DNA of 40,440 nt, taken from Chloroflexota bacterium (lineage in GTDB: Bacteria > Chloroflexota > UBA11872 > VXOZ01). Below are positions 1 to 7,358 of the stretch, in pieces. The notes under the pieces were generated by a model. It did no database searches and was not told the DNA's origin. It was given only the letters and a program-made list of their open reading frames with translations. How positions within the stretch are numbered: the stretch's first letter is position 1; every line of letters begins with the position of its first letter. The translations under genes were made by a program, and so were the position numbers. The DNA is taken from assembly GCA_012270555.1 (NCBI GenBank), contig JAAXIC010000012.1, positions 1 through 40,440 of the forward strand, read 5' to 3'.

Positions 1-209
1 TTCTTCCAGTCCCCGTAGTCCGGTGGCAAGTCGCGCCAGGGAGCGCCAGTGCGCAAAATCCAGAACACGGCGTTGATGAAACGGCGGTTGTCCTGAGCCG
101 GACGACCCGTCTTGCCCGCGCCACCGGGCAGAAGCGGCTCCAAAATCCCCCACGCCCGGTCTGAAATATCGTGGCGACGGTGCGCCGGCGCTGCGACCAT
201 TGCTGACAT
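1..209 (-). CDS. IS5-family transposase, N-terminal part
   Basis: This is the first 69 codons of a DDE transposase with the DUF4096-type N-terminal region typical of short IS5-family enzymes. Visible hallmarks are HDISDRAWGILEPLLP near residues 13-28, then GRPAQDNRRFINAVFWILRTG and APWRDLPPDYGDW. This region precedes the DDE catalytic core, which is off the window. The ATG at 209 is preceded on the minus strand by GGGAG with about 2-5 bases of spacing; a second in-frame ATG lies three codons later at 200. The protein would act on the ends of its own element. Whether the full copy is intact cannot be seen. Confidence 0.85.
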   Translation of the reverse strand, partial: MSAMVAAPAHRRHDISDRAWGILEPLLPGGAGKTGRPAQDNRRFINAVFWILRTGAPWRDLPPDYGDWK

Positions 210-277
210 AGCTCCCGTCCTGCTACAGTGATTACATCCTCAGCTTACCAGCACTAACTGACTTTGACGACACCCCC
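1..277 (-). mobile_element. IS5-family insertion sequence, one end only
   Basis: The element runs off the left edge. It holds the start of a transposase on the minus strand and ends near position 277. The outer end, read inward on the minus strand, begins GGGGGTGTCGTCAAAGTC, the kind of G-rich terminus common in IS5-family elements. The bases at 277-280 are CTAG, a plausible target site or target duplication, but the other end is outside the window so this cannot be confirmed. Directly beyond it the sequence continues in frame as the middle of a solute-binding protein, so the element sits inside that gene. Confidence 0.75.
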
Positions 278-1320
278 TAGCGCCCGGGCTCATCGGCCAA
301 GGAGACTATCCTGACCCTCCGCCCAAGGATGACGATGAGTTTGCCGAATGGATCGACAGCATCGAAACTGACCTCTTGTCTATCAGTCCCGATATGGCGG
401 AGACCCTAGGGAAGCGGGGCGTCATACTGCCGTTGGAGCGGTTCATCGCGGCCGACGACCAGGACCTCACGGAGACGTTCTACCCCTATGTGCTCGATCA
501 ATTTCGCGGTGAAGGCGGTCTCTATGCGCTGCCCATAGACGCGAATCCGCTGCTGCTCTACTACGACCCCGCCTATTTCAGACTTCGAGGTGTTTCTCCA
601 CCAGACGAAACGTGGACCTGGGACGACCTAGCAGCCAATGCGCTGATACTGACCAGGCGCGACGGGGAAGGGCAGGTGACGCGGTGGGGTCTCATGCCCC
701 ACTTTCGCGGGCTCTGGTAGGCGCTGTGGCAGAACGGGGCCGAGGTGAATGACCCGGTGACCGGCCGGTGCCGTTTGCAGGACCCGGCCGCCACGGAAGC
801 CCTGCAATTCGTTCACGACCTGCTGCATATCCACCAGGTCGCACCGCCAGTGGGTGGGAGAGAGACCTGGGAGTTTTACGGCGGGATGGACGATACGGTG
901 CCGGCGATGTTCATTAGTACAGTCAATCATGAACCAAGGTTTGACTACCGCTTGGCAGAGCTGCCGCGCGGCAAGGTGCGCAGCGTGCCGGTTTCCGCCC
1001 ACATGGGTCTTGCCATCCACGCGCGCTCGGGGCAGATCGATGCGGCGTACACGGCGTTGAAGGGTCTGTTGCAGACGATGCAACGCTTTGTGGGCGTGCC
1101 TGCGCAGAGAGAGATGGTAGCGCGGCTGCCGGAGATTTGGCCAACGCTGGGGCCCGCACAGTTGTCGGCTTTGCAACAGTCAATGGAATCCGGACGGGCA
1201 GCGCCCTGGGACGACCGCGCGTGGCAGGTCATGCAGCACATCGTGGACGGCCTCGCGGGCGGCGATGAAGTGGCAACCGTGGTAAACAATGCCTGCTCCT
1301 TCTTGCAGGAGCATAGCTAA
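278..1320 (+). pseudogene. Solute-binding protein gene, broken by an IS element and a nonsense codon
   Basis: One reading frame from about 280 to 1320 matches the downstream intact binding protein (1346-2629) along its whole length. Shared stretches include FYPYVLDQFRGEGGLYALPID against FYPYMVDQFRSEGGLFALPVD, and LPRGKVRSVPV against LPRGRVRSVPV. Two lesions are visible. The 5' end, with the signal peptide and start, has been replaced by the insertion element ending near 277. In addition, codon 718-720 is TAG where the paralogue has TGG in its WWALWQN segment; the frame continues unchanged after it. An ATG at 376 could start a 114-residue fragment, and another at 745 a C-terminal fragment, but neither would fold as a binding protein. 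The gene was once a periplasmic or lipid-anchored ABC-transporter binding protein, probably for a sugar. Confidence 0.85.
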
Positions 1321-1333
1321 CTACAGAAATGAT

Positions 1334-1338
1334 AGGAG
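1334..1338 (+). promoter_or_regulatory. Ribosome binding site that fixes a TTG start
   Basis: AGGAG lies seven bases before the TTG at 1346. It favours this start over an in-frame ATG at 1289, which would overlap the broken upstream gene and add a charged leader before the signal peptide. Confidence 0.6.
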
Positions 1339-1345
1339 CAAGAAA

Positions 1346-2629
1346 TTGTTGACACGACGCGCCTTGATGGCGAGCGCGGCGGCGCTGACGGCCGCCTGCG
1401 CCGATCCCGGGTCTGCGACTTCACCGCCGAGCCCACGCAAAGAGGGAGAGCTAATCTGGGTTTCCACGTGGTTTAGCGAACTGCGTGTATCGACCGGTTT
1501 TGCGCGGCGCATGGTCAATACGGTTGAGCAGGTAATGGCAGCATTGTTGGAAGACACGGAAAACCCGAATGCCCCCACTCTAGGTGGCTACGACCTGAGA
1601 TCCAGCCTTGTTTCCCCAGAGCAAGCTAACCCCCGCCCGAGAAATGAGGCTGAGTTTCTGGCGTGGCACAAGAGCCTCGATGCAGACCTGTTCACCGTGA
1701 ATCCGTATCTAGCACAAGTGTTGGGAGAGAACGGCGTGCTCGCGCCCTTGGACGATTTCGTCTCCGCCGACGAGGCGGCGCTCATCCAGGGCTTCTACCC
1801 ATACATGGTCGATCAGTTTCGGTCGGAGGGTGGGTTGTTCGCTTTGCCGGTCGACGCAAGGCCCTTGATGGTTCACTATGATCCTCAGTATTTCGCGGAC
1901 CGGGGCGTGCCTCCGGTAGACGACAGTTGGGGGTGGGACGACATGGTGGCGCACGCGCTCACCTTGACGCAGCGCAATGAAGAAGGAGAGGCGCAGCGCT
2001 GGGGACTGTTTTCGCAAAGGGACGGATACTGGTGGGCACTGTGGCAAAACGAGGCGGAATTGGCCGATCTGGCGACACTGAGCTGCCGGCTGCAAGATGC
2101 GGCGGCCGCGGCAGCCCTGCACTTCTGCCGTGACTTGCTGCATACCCATCGCGTCTCCCCCTTAGTGACGAGCGCGGATTTCTGGCAAGCCTCCGAATCG
2201 CCGTCAGGGCAGTGGCCGGCAATGATGTACGTTCGACACGGGACGTTTCGGAGAGACGGCTATCGCTGGGCGGCGTTGCCGCGAGGCAGAGTGCGCAGCG
2301 TACCCGTGGCCGGCAACTTGGGCATTGGCATTGCGGCGGGATCGCAGCACAAGGAGAAGGCCTATACGGCGCTCAAGGGTCTCGTCGACGTCATGCAGCC
2401 GCTCGCCAAAGTGCCCGCGCGGAAAGATGCGGTGGCGCGCCTTGGCGACGTCGACGAGGACCTACTCCCCGCAGAGATCGCGGCATTTCAGCAAGCGATG
2501 GAACATGGACGCGGGTTGCCCCGGAATCCGCTCATGCACGCCGCCATGAATGCTATCGAGGAAGGCCTCGTGCGTGGCGATGAAGTGGCGACCGTGGTGA
2601 ACGAGGCGTGCTCCGCTCTGGAAGAATAG
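1346..2629 (+). CDS. Extracellular solute-binding lipoprotein (ABC transporter, family 1 type)
   Basis: The predicted protein has 427 residues. From the TTG start the N-terminus carries twin arginines (residues 4-5), a short hydrophobic run and a lipobox ending LTAAC with Cys18, so it is probably exported and lipid-anchored. The body resembles bacterial sugar-binding proteins: a stretch with FYPYMVDQF, GGLFALPVDARPLMVHYDP and WGWDDMVAHALTLTQ is the typical mid-region, and AYTALKGLVDVMQ lies in the C-terminal lobe. The region between the lipoprotein signal and about residue 110 matches the family less clearly. It is the intact half of a tandem pair with the pseudogene just upstream, 25 bases away. 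No permease or ATPase gene lies nearby, so the transporter partner must be elsewhere. The substrate cannot be read from the sequence. Its 3' end overlaps the converging gene by 77 bases. Confidence 0.8.
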   Translation: MLTRRALMASAAALTAACADPGSATSPPSPRKEGELIWVSTWFSELRVSTGFARRMVNTVEQVMAALLEDTENPNAPTLGGYDLRSSLVSPEQANPRPRNEAEFLAWHKSLDADLFTVNPYLAQVLGENGVLAPLDDFVSADEAALIQGFYPYMVDQFRSEGGLFALPVDARPLMVHYDPQYFADRGVPPVDDSWGWDDMVAHALTLTQRNEEGEAQRWGLFSQRDGYWWALWQNEAELADLATLSCRLQDAAAAAALHFCRDLLHTHRVSPLVTSADFWQASESPSGQWPAMMYVRHGTFRRDGYRWAALPRGRVRSVPVAGNLGIGIAAGSQHKEKAYTALKGLVDVMQPLAKVPARKDAVARLGDVDEDLLPAEIAAFQQAMEHGRGLPRNPLMHAAMNAIEEGLVRGDEVATVVNEACSALEE

Positions 2630-3587
2630 CGGCGAACCTGTCAGTGGACGGACGACCTGTGAGGCAAGGATAGTAGCAGTACCCGCGGTAAAGTACGCGA
2701 CTGCCGTCAGACGGCCAATCCGGTATGCCTAACTCGTCATCCAGCAGCGGTCCGACTGCTCTGCATTCACTCGCGTTGGGGTCCAGAGGCGCAAGCGGCG
2801 ACCCCTTCCGCAGAAAGTCTCCCGGCAGCCACGTGGTGCCTTCCGCATCCCACGACCACAGCATCGTAGTTCCCGCCGTCGAATTATGGCGCACGAAGGG
2901 TGTGGTCAGAAGTCCCGCGAACGTCAGGTGGATACCATCCCAGCGCGAGGCGACCCGGCCCCAGTCCGGTGAGAGCGAACCGGCACCCGCCGGGCTACTG
3001 CGATTCTGATTGATGCTGGGAAACGAGACACACAACTCGTGCCAGTCGGCCGGGCTTGTAACCTCAAGCACACGGGCAGTCGGTTCGATCTCGGCTGCGA
3101 ATCTGCCATACTCTTCCGGCTCCAGCCAGTCTCCGCTGCCCAATACAGTATCGACGCAGGAGAATTCCCCCCTGAGCGTCGAGGTGATCCGCCACGGCAG
3201 CGGCCGTTGCGCGTAGGCTTCCCAGTGGGCAACCGACTCCGGCTGCAACCGGCGTGATGAGGCGCGATCTCGCTCGTCATTACTAATGAGGACCTGTCGG
3301 CTCCGATCACTGGGATCCGTCCACCAACGGCTTGCCGGATGGCCCGCCACTGCGCGCGCCAAGCTCTTCAGGCTTGAGCCTTGTGAGAGGGCGGCCGTTA
3401 CGGCCTGTTCGAAGTGGCCCGACCAGGGATTGAGAGCTTCCAAGGCGACGACGGCGCGCGCGAAGGCTTGCCGGGGCGTGACGGCGACTGCAACGGGAAT
3501 CTGATCCCGCGCGATCGTCAGCAGAAAGGCACACCCCACCGGGCAGCGCAGCAGCCGGGCGGCCAGATCATCAGGCGAGGACTCCAC
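2553..3587 (-). CDS. Hypothetical protein, 344 residues
   Basis: I do not recognise this family. The start is GTG at 3587, preceded on the minus strand by TGGAG with about five bases of spacing. The protein looks soluble: no signal peptide or membrane segment is evident. It is rich in Trp and acidic residues, with recognisable stretches such as WDGIHLTFAGLLTTPFV and LWSWDAEGTTWLPGDFL near residues 210-270, suggesting a folded domain. The C-terminus after CYYPCLTGR becomes rich in Arg, Ser and Pro and overlaps the end of the converging binding-protein gene by 77 bases, so the last 30 or so residues may be a read-on past an ancestral stop. It converges with the binding protein and lies 64 bases downstream of the membrane-synthase gene on the same strand. 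Confidence 0.6.
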   Translation of the reverse strand: MESSPDDLAARLLRCPVGCAFLLTIARDQIPVAVAVTPRQAFARAVVALEALNPWSGHFEQAVTAALSQGSSLKSLARAVAGHPASRWWTDPSDRSRQVLISNDERDRASSRRLQPESVAHWEAYAQRPLPWRITSTLRGEFSCVDTVLGSGDWLEPEEYGRFAAEIEPTARVLEVTSPADWHELCVSFPSINQNRSSPAGAGSLSPDWGRVASRWDGIHLTFAGLLTTPFVRHNSTAGTTMLWSWDAEGTTWLPGDFLRKGSPLAPLDPNASECRAVGPLLDDELGIPDWPSDGSRVLYRGYCYYPCLTGRPSTDRFAAILPERSTPRSPRSPLHRHARGLPR

Positions 3588-3651
3588 GTATCTCCAGGAC
3601 CAATCTACTTTTTCCTACGGTTCACAGTCACCCAATCACAGACATAAGCGG

Positions 3652-5247
3652 CTAACCGCGCTCGGCGAAGACCGGCGCGAGCATGTTGTCAACCGGCGCG
3701 TAGCTATCGGTGAGGATCACGGCCGGGCGGCTGTCCACGTACTCCCGTAGGCGCGCGGGATCCAGCATGGTGCTCACCGGCCCGTCCGGCAGCAGGCTGC
3801 CCGCGGCGTTGTGCAGCGTTGCCTCTGAGAGCGGCTGCTTGCCGGCCACCAGCACGAACGTATTGCGGCCGTCTTGCTCCCAGCCGGGGCCTTCGGCCAG
3901 CAGATAGACGTGGGGGAACACCTGCTCCAGGGTCAGGACCAACGACGGCAGAAAGCGCCCATGCTCGAACGTATCTACCACGTTCAGCATGTAGTAGCCG
4001 TCGGGTGTCAGGAGATCGTGCACGATCTCGGCGAATTCCCTGGTCGTCAAGTGCCAAGGCACCGAGAGGTCGTTGAACGCGTCGCCGATGATAGCGTCGT
4101 ACTGCCCGGTCTCCAGGCGCTTTACCACCAGGCGCGCGTCCTCGTTGTACGTTATGACGCGCGTATCGCGGGGCAGTCCCATCTTGGCGTGGGCCATCTC
4201 GGTGACCGCCGGATCGATCTCGGCCACCTCGATGACGGCGTCAGGGTAGACCACCTCCAGGTAGCGCGGGAACGTGTAACCGCCCCCGCCAATGGAGAAG
4301 GTGCGGATGCCGGTGCGGTCGCCGGCGATGTACTTCACGAGTTCGGCATATATCTTTACATAATCGTAGTCGAGGCGCGTGGGGTCTTCCAGGATGCTAT
4401 AGCTGTGGATGAGGTGGTCGAGCACGAGGCGGCGCTGGGTGACGTTCTCATCCAGTTTGCGTTCGGTCACCCGGATGCAGAAGTAGTTCGTCTCCACTTC
4501 ACACGGCGCGGCGAACGCGCCACGGGGTTGCAGGGTAACGGCATCCCGCGCGAGGTAGCGCGCATAGTTCCAGCCAAGCGGGAGGCTATAGGCGTTGCGG
4601 CCGTAACTGAAGATGCCCAGCAGAACGAGGAGCAGGGCCCCACCGCCGAGCAAGAGGCGGCGGTTCCAGAGATTGCCAAAAATCACGGCAACGAGCAACA
4701 GCAGGACGGCGACGAGCAAGATGACCGTCCGCGTACCGAAGAACGAAACCAGGAAGAAGCCGGTGGCAAAGGTGCCGGCAATCGCTCCCACTGTGGAGAG
4801 CGCGTAGATGCGTCCTACCACGCCGCCCGTGCGCGTCAGGTCATCCAAGATGAGCCGCACGACCACCGGCGTGATGGTGCCCATGAAGAGGCTCGGCAGG
4901 AAGAAGACCGTGGCGGTAAAGAAGAGAATTTTGAGCATGAGGTGCACGGGCAAGTCCTGCGCGATGCCGGAGATAATCGCCGTCATAGGCAGGATCGCCA
5001 AGGTGAAAATGCTGGAAATGAGGAAGAGCACGCCCAGCGTGGTGACCGTCGGAAACCGGTCACCGATGCGCCCGCCGACGTAGTTGCCAAGACTAATCCC
5101 CGCCAGCATGACGCCAATGACACTGGTCCAGGTGTACAGCGAGACGCCGAGATAGGGCGCGATCATGCGCCCCGCCGTAAGCTCGACGACCAAGGTACAG
5201 AAGCTCGCCAAAAAGACAATCGTGCCCGCCCGCCAAATTCCACGCAT
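3652..5247 (-). CDS. Membrane protein with C-terminal spermidine-synthase-like domain
   Basis: The predicted protein has 531 residues. About seven or eight hydrophobic segments fill the first 220 residues, beginning GTIVFLASFCTLVVELTAGR, which is typical of fused MFS-like/spermidine synthase proteins. The C-terminal half has the polyamine-synthase Rossmann fold: SIGGGGYTFPRYL as the cofactor-binding glycine motif, then EVAEIDPAVTEMA, and YDAIIGDAFNDLSVPWHL, which holds the Asp at the active-site position. Whether it makes a polyamine is unproven; many such fusions have unknown substrates. The start at 5247 was chosen because AAAGGGG lies about six bases upstream and the first membrane segment follows at once; the frame stays open further upstream to 5373 but that leader looks non-coding. 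Confidence 0.8.
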   Translation of the reverse strand: MRGIWRAGTIVFLASFCTLVVELTAGRMIAPYLGVSLYTWTSVIGVMLAGISLGNYVGGRIGDRFPTVTTLGVLFLISSIFTLAILPMTAIISGIAQDLPVHLMLKILFFTATVFFLPSLFMGTITPVVVRLILDDLTRTGGVVGRIYALSTVGAIAGTFATGFFLVSFFGTRTVILLVAVLLLLVAVIFGNLWNRRLLLGGGALLLVLLGIFSYGRNAYSLPLGWNYARYLARDAVTLQPRGAFAAPCEVETNYFCIRVTERKLDENVTQRRLVLDHLIHSYSILEDPTRLDYDYVKIYAELVKYIAGDRTGIRTFSIGGGGYTFPRYLEVVYPDAVIEVAEIDPAVTEMAHAKMGLPRDTRVITYNEDARLVVKRLETGQYDAIIGDAFNDLSVPWHLTTREFAEIVHDLLTPDGYYMLNVVDTFEHGRFLPSLVLTLEQVFPHVYLLAEGPGWEQDGRNTFVLVAGKQPLSEATLHNAAGSLLPDGPVSTMLDPARLREYVDSRPAVILTDSYAPVDNMLAPVFAERG

Positions 5248-5439
5248 TGAGCGTCCCCTTTCGTTGCACCGCCAGATGACTCTAATGGAGAAAACAGAGC
5301 CCCTACAAACAGGGTTTGAGATGTTCCAAGACCGTATTTCCCTATTGTAGCGGTCACCTTGCGTTGTTCGCATCCCGGCAGGTGCTCAGCTACACTATGG
5401 TGAAGGAAGTCTCTTGCGATGGCATGAAGGGCCACGGCG

Positions 5440-6777
5440 ATGAAGGGCATCACGGCGGCGCAACGTGAAGACATGATGACGGTACTGGCGGCGGCACTGA
5501 AAGCGGTGGACCCGGCGCAGGCGGTACGCAACTGCGTGCGACGCGAGGGCGCGCGCCTGATAGTCGGTGAACATGCGTACGATCTTGATGCCTTAAAGCG
5601 CATACTCGTTGTGGGCGCGGGCAAAGCCAGCGGGCCGATGGCGCAGGCGCTGGAAGAGATTCTGGGCGAGTGGCTGGAGGGCGGTGTGGTGAACGTCAAG
5701 GAAGGCTACGCCGTTCCGACGCAACGGATCGAATTGATCGAGGCGGCCCATCCCGTGCCGGATGAGAATGGCTTGCGCGGCACCGAGCGCATCCTGCAGT
5801 TGGCGGCAGACGCCAGCGAGGACGATCTGGTGTTTTGCCTGATTTCCGGCGGCGGTTCGGCCCTCATGGAGTTGCCAGCCGGGGGCATCACCCTCGACGA
5901 CCTCCAACAACTGACCGACCAACTCCTGCGCAGCGGCGCCACCATCAACGAAGTGAATACGATTCGCAAGCACATTTCGCAAGTCAAGGGTGGCGGGTTG
6001 GCGCGGGCGGCGGCGCCTGCCACGCTGATTGCGCTTATCCTTTCCGACGTGGTGGGGAATCCGCTGGACTTCATCGCTTCCGGACCGACCGTGCCCGACA
6101 CGACCACGTTTCAAGATGCGTGGAGTCTCTTGCGAAAGTTTGACCTGGAGGATTCAATACCGCAGCGTGTGCGCGCGCAGCTTGAGCGCGGCCTCAATCA
6201 GTCGATACCGGAGACTCCTAAGGAAGGTGACACGATTTTTGGCCGCACGACGAGTGTGCTCGTTGGCAGCAACGAGATCGCTGCCCGTGCAGCCCTAGAC
6301 GCAGCAAAGAAACTGGAGTATAATGCAATACTGGTCACCACCTGGGTGGAAGGTGAGGCGCGTGAGGTTGCCAAGGTGATGGCTGGAGTCGCCAAGGGTC
6401 TGATACGTCACCACTCCCCACTCCCGCCCCCGGCGTGCGTTATCTTCGGCGGTGAAACGACCGTTACCGTGCGCGGCGAGGGCAAAGGCGGGCGCAGCCA
6501 AGAGATGGCGCTTGCGGCATCGCTTGCGCTCGACGGTTGGGAGGATGTGGCGGTGATGGCGGTGGGAACAGACGGCACCGACGGCCCGACTGACGCGGCC
6601 GGCGGCATTGCGGACGGCGCGGTGATTGCCCGGGCGCGAGCGCTCAACCTGGACCCGCTTGCCTATCTGGACAGCAACGACTCCTACCATTTCTTAGAGC
6701 AGACTGACGCCCTTCTCGTTACCGGGCCGACCAACACCAACGTCAACGATCTGGTTTTCGTCTACGCCTTTGGCTAG
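5440..6777 (+). CDS. Glycerate 2-kinase (MOFRL/DUF4147 family)
   Basis: The 445-residue protein matches the GckA/TtuD class of glycerate kinases, which phosphorylate D-glycerate to 2-phosphoglycerate. Visible features are ILVVGAGKASGPMAQALE near residue 55, EAAHPVPDENG near 106, the glycine-rich CLISGGGSALMELP near 137, and ALILSDVVGNPLDFIASGPTVPD near 205. The C-terminal MOFRL domain is marked by VIFGGETTVTVRGEGKGGRSQEMAL split across residues 335-360 and AVGTDGTDGPTDAAGG near 382. The length is usual. AAGGG lies eight bases before the ATG. Older annotations call this family hydroxypyruvate reductase. Its product enters lower glycolysis two steps above pyruvate kinase, encoded three genes downstream on the same strand. 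Confidence 0.93.
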   Translation: MKGITAAQREDMMTVLAAALKAVDPAQAVRNCVRREGARLIVGEHAYDLDALKRILVVGAGKASGPMAQALEEILGEWLEGGVVNVKEGYAVPTQRIELIEAAHPVPDENGLRGTERILQLAADASEDDLVFCLISGGGSALMELPAGGITLDDLQQLTDQLLRSGATINEVNTIRKHISQVKGGGLARAAAPATLIALILSDVVGNPLDFIASGPTVPDTTTFQDAWSLLRKFDLEDSIPQRVRAQLERGLNQSIPETPKEGDTIFGRTTSVLVGSNEIAARAALDAAKKLEYNAILVTTWVEGEAREVAKVMAGVAKGLIRHHSPLPPPACVIFGGETTVTVRGEGKGGRSQEMALAASLALDGWEDVAVMAVGTDGTDGPTDAAGGIADGAVIARARALNLDPLAYLDSNDSYHFLEQTDALLVTGPTNTNVNDLVFVYAFG

Positions 6778-6845
6778 GTAATCCGTTCGCTTCCTCATTC
6801 GTCTCCTCCGTTCAGCTTCGTTTCCTCGTTTAATCAGTGGCAGGT

Positions 6846-7358
6846 ATGCTCCCCATGGAACTTAGAGATGAGTCACTCCCTCCTCTAGATTCGTCATTCC
6901 TCCCTCGTGCCCCCGCGCAGCGCTGGCACTCGGTAAGCAGGCGCAGCGACTTGCGGCCGTTGTCCCGGAGCCGCGGCAACAGACTGCTGCTGTTCATCAG
7001 TTGCGGCGTGGTGGTTCTGTTGCTGGGTAGCGGCGTGCTGTGGGTTGCCAGCCGGGGATTCGCGTCTAACGGCGGTATGACGGCTGTTCAAAACGGCGAA
7101 ACGGCGCGTACAACACCCGTCGTTCCTACCCCAGCCGCCGCGCCCAATGCGGCTACGGCAGAAGCGCCAACCACGCCGGAGTTCCACGTAGTGCAGCCGG
7201 GTGAATCGCTCTACGCCATTGTGAGGAAGTATAATACGACTGTAGACGCGGCTGAACTCAATAATCTCGTAGACGCATTAGTTGAACTCAATAATATAGA
7301 GAATCGTGACGCGATCCAGGTTGGGCAACGACTGCGTCTCATACCGGAAGAGCAATGA
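6846..7358 (+). CDS. LysM-domain membrane-anchored protein
   Basis: The predicted protein has about 170 residues. A basic, Arg-rich N-terminal segment precedes one membrane helix (LLLFISCGVVVLLLGSGVLWV, split near residues 47-67). A Thr/Ala/Pro-rich linker follows, then a single C-terminal LysM domain starting FHVVQPGESLYAIVRKYNTTV and ending IQVGQRLRLIP. This is a type II topology with LysM outside the cytoplasm, where the domain family binds peptidoglycan-type glycans. The LysM carries an internal duplication (see 7242-7298). The start is uncertain: GTG at 6837, ATG at 6846 and ATG at 6855 are all in frame and none has a strong ribosome binding site. The end overlaps the next gene by 53 bases, which suggests coupled expression of two exported proteins. 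Confidence 0.75.
   Translation: MLPMELRDESLPPLDSSFLPRAPAQRWHSVSRRSDLRPLSRSRGNRLLLFISCGVVVLLLGSGVLWVASRGFASNGGMTAVQNGETARTTPVVPTPAAAPNAATAEAPTTPEFHVVQPGESLYAIVRKYNTTVDAAELNNLVDALVELNNIENRDAIQVGQRLRLIPEEQ
7242..7298 (+). repeat. Tandem duplication inside the LysM coding sequence
   Basis: Two neighbouring units, 27 bases (7242-7268) and 30 bases (7269-7298), both start GTAGACGC and share GAACTCAATAAT. They encode VDAAELNNL and VDALVELNNI. Ordinary LysM domains have only one such segment between the first helix and the loop. Confidence 0.8.

Noticed and set aside
718-720. TAG read through as an amino acid (pyrrolysine-like)
   Set aside because: The paralogue has an ordinary Trp there and the gene has also lost its 5' end, so a simple nonsense change is enough.
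3874-5250. A 458-codon open frame on the plus strand opposite the membrane-synthase gene
   Set aside because: It mirrors the real gene on the minus strand, its product is charged and low in complexity, and no family is recognisable.
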